DNA from: an uncultured Sutterella sp.
Lineage (GTDB): Bacteria; Pseudomonadota; Gammaproteobacteria; Burkholderiales; Burkholderiaceae_F
Assembly (NCBI GenBank): GCA_905198475.1
Contig: CAJKCQ010000024.1
Location: 1-30,715 of the forward strand
Length of the DNA: 30,715 bases
Direction: 5' to 3'
The notes under the pieces were generated by a model. The model made no database searches, was not told the origin of the DNA, and worked only from the letters and a program-made list of their open reading frames with translations. Of the stretch, positions 29,736 through 30,715 are shown one piece after another (position 1 is the stretch's first letter; the number at the start of each line of letters is the position of its first letter). A program made the position numbers and the translations under genes.

Positions 29736-30635
29736 ATGATCGAAAACAACCGCCTCAGGGTGGCCATGCAGAAGTCGGGGCGCCTCTCCGAAGAGTCCCA
29801 GGACCTGCTCACGCGCTGCGGCGTCAAGGTGCGCTTCCACAGCCAGCGGCTCCTCGCCGTTGCGGAAAACATGCCTATTGAAGTCCTTCGCGTGCGCGAC
29901 GACGACATTCCCGGCCTCGTGATGGACGGTGTCGTGGACCTCGGCATCATCGGCGAAAACGTGCTCGAGGAGACGGTGCTCGCGCGCCGCAGCCAGGGCG
30001 AGAACCCGCAGTTCCGGATGCTCAAGCGCTTCGACTTCGGCGGCTGCCGCCTCGCGATCGCGATCCCGACCGACGAGGAGTGGAAGGGTACGGCCGACCT
30101 CGACGGCAAGCGCATCGCCACCTCCTACCCGCACCTCTTGAAGCGCTACTTCGACGAGCGCGGACTCACCTTCCTGCCCTGCCTGCTGACGGGCTCGGTC
30201 GAGGTCGCGCCCCGTGCAGGACTCGCCGACGCGATCTGCGACCTGGTCTCCACGGGCGCCACGCTCGAAGCGAACGGCTTGAAGGAGGTCGAGGAGGTCT
30301 ACCGCTCGAAGGCCTGCCTCATCGCCCGCGCGGATTCGATGGGCGAGGAAAAGGAGGCGCTCGTCAAGCGCCTTCTCGTGCGCATGCAGGGCGTGGGCCG
30401 CGCCAAGGAGAGCAAGTACATCATGCTCCACGCGCCCAAGGCGAAGCTCGCTGAAATCACAAAGCTGCTGCCCGGCGTCGAACACCCGACCATTCTGCCG
30501 CTCGAAGGCGACGACAGCCGCGTCGCGCTCCACATGGTTTCCTCCGAAGAGCTCTTCTGGGAGACGATGGAGGGCCTCAAGGCGCTCGGCGCCTCGGCGA
30601 TCCTGGTGCTCCCGATCGAGAAGATGATGGAGTGA
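29736..30635 (+). CDS. hisG: ATP phosphoribosyltransferase, long form
   Basis: Catalyses the first step of histidine synthesis, condensing ATP and PRPP; feedback-inhibited by histidine. The 299-residue protein is the long, HisZ-independent form with a C-terminal ACT-like regulatory domain (from about residue 225: KYIMLHAPKAKLAEITKLLP). It is nearly collinear with E. coli HisG over its whole length: LRVAMQKSGRLSEES, VRDDDIPGLVMDGVVDLG, IATSYPHLLKRY, and the PRPP-binding region GSVEVAPRAGLADAICDLV through STGATLEANGL. It ends ILVLPIEKMME, as in E. coli. AAAGGAAA precedes the ATG. hisD would be expected next, but only 80 bases remain, and they hold a repeat rather than a gene start. Confidence 0.97.
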   Translation: MIENNRLRVAMQKSGRLSEESQDLLTRCGVKVRFHSQRLLAVAENMPIEVLRVRDDDIPGLVMDGVVDLGIIGENVLEETVLARRSQGENPQFRMLKRFDFGGCRLAIAIPTDEEWKGTADLDGKRIATSYPHLLKRYFDERGLTFLPCLLTGSVEVAPRAGLADAICDLVSTGATLEANGLKEVEEVYRSKACLIARADSMGEEKEALVKRLLVRMQGVGRAKESKYIMLHAPKAKLAEITKLLPGVEHPTILPLEGDDSRVALHMVSSEELFWETMEGLKALGASAILVLPIEKMME

Positions 30636-30658
30636 ACGCCATTCTCCGGACAATCCCC

Positions 30659-30697
30659 CTTCAACAGGATTGCCGCAGGAGTCCCCTTCCTTCAGGT
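30659..30697 (+). repeat. 39-bp repeat, copy 2, with IS200/IS605-like hairpin
   Basis: Identical to the reverse complement of 157-195. Downstream bases (to 30702) complete a hairpin in which TCCCC pairs with GGGGA around TTCCTTCAGGT. This resembles the imperfect right-end hairpin, also the scaffold RNA end, of tnpB-bearing IS200/IS605 elements. It lies 24 bases after the hisG stop, where hisD would be expected. The element, if any, continues past the right edge. Confidence 0.6.
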
Positions 30698-30715
30698 GGG
30701 GGAGGAATGCGGCAC

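Noticed and set aside
1..30715. CRISPR arrays, tRNA or rRNA genes
   Set aside because: No regularly spaced direct repeats and no cloverleaf or rRNA sequence were recognised by reading; the only tandem repeat is the in-frame 33-bp set at 4268-4399.

Overview
The window is a GC-rich stretch (well over 60 % G+C by eye) of a bacterial chromosome. Housekeeping genes are packed between intrinsic terminators. The gene content fits a Gram-negative betaproteobacterium, most likely Sutterellaceae (Sutterella/Parasutterella-like): a lipoprotein-type MetQ with MetN and MetI, a lipid A/LPS-type phosphoethanolamine transferase, a Tat-exported fumarate-reductase-like flavoprotein, an AbgA-like M20 hydrolase and a YddG-like exporter. 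This placement is inferred from family recognition; no rRNA or tRNA is present to confirm it.

Layout. 1-1543: the 5' tip of a leftward gene with a near-consensus promoter and palindromic operator, then a frameshifted and truncated AAA-ATPase-like gene. 1540-3698: SOS mutagenesis polymerase genes umuC (-) and umuD (+), arranged divergently. 3989-9884: an exported protein made of nine 11-residue repeats, an AbgA-like amidohydrolase and a 1271-residue SWIM/SNF2 helicase. 9992-10837: a secreted RNase Sa-like guanyl ribonuclease with its barstar-like inhibitor. 11116-11268: an unannotated-looking 50-residue gene with its own ribosome binding site and terminator, next to an AT-rich island. 11723-18142: aspartate-to-threonine biosynthesis as two divergent units, hom-lysC-asd (-) and thrC-thrB (+). 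18323-19939: a phosphoethanolamine transferase with a run of ten C residues just after its start codon. 20031-24113: metQ, an M20 amidohydrolase, metN and metI (-). 24586-26118: the Tat flavoprotein. 26383-26712: a hypothetical gene (-). 26873-27976: a DmpA-type peptidase. 28101-29093: a YddG-like exporter (-). 29476-30635: the start of a histidine operon, with a complete hisL leader peptide/attenuator followed by long-form hisG.

Together the window is dominated by amino-acid supply: Asp/Thr/Lys/Met precursor synthesis, methionine-type uptake, M20 and P1 peptidases that release amino acids from conjugates, an exporter, and the attenuated his operon. The least ordinary items are the his attenuator, whose six pairing segments can be read directly; the C10 tract in the envelope-modifying transferase; the 50-residue gene; the 11-mer repeat protein; and a 39-bp sequence present at both ends of the window in opposite orientation (157-195 and 30659-30697), which resembles the right-end hairpin of an IS200/IS605-type element.
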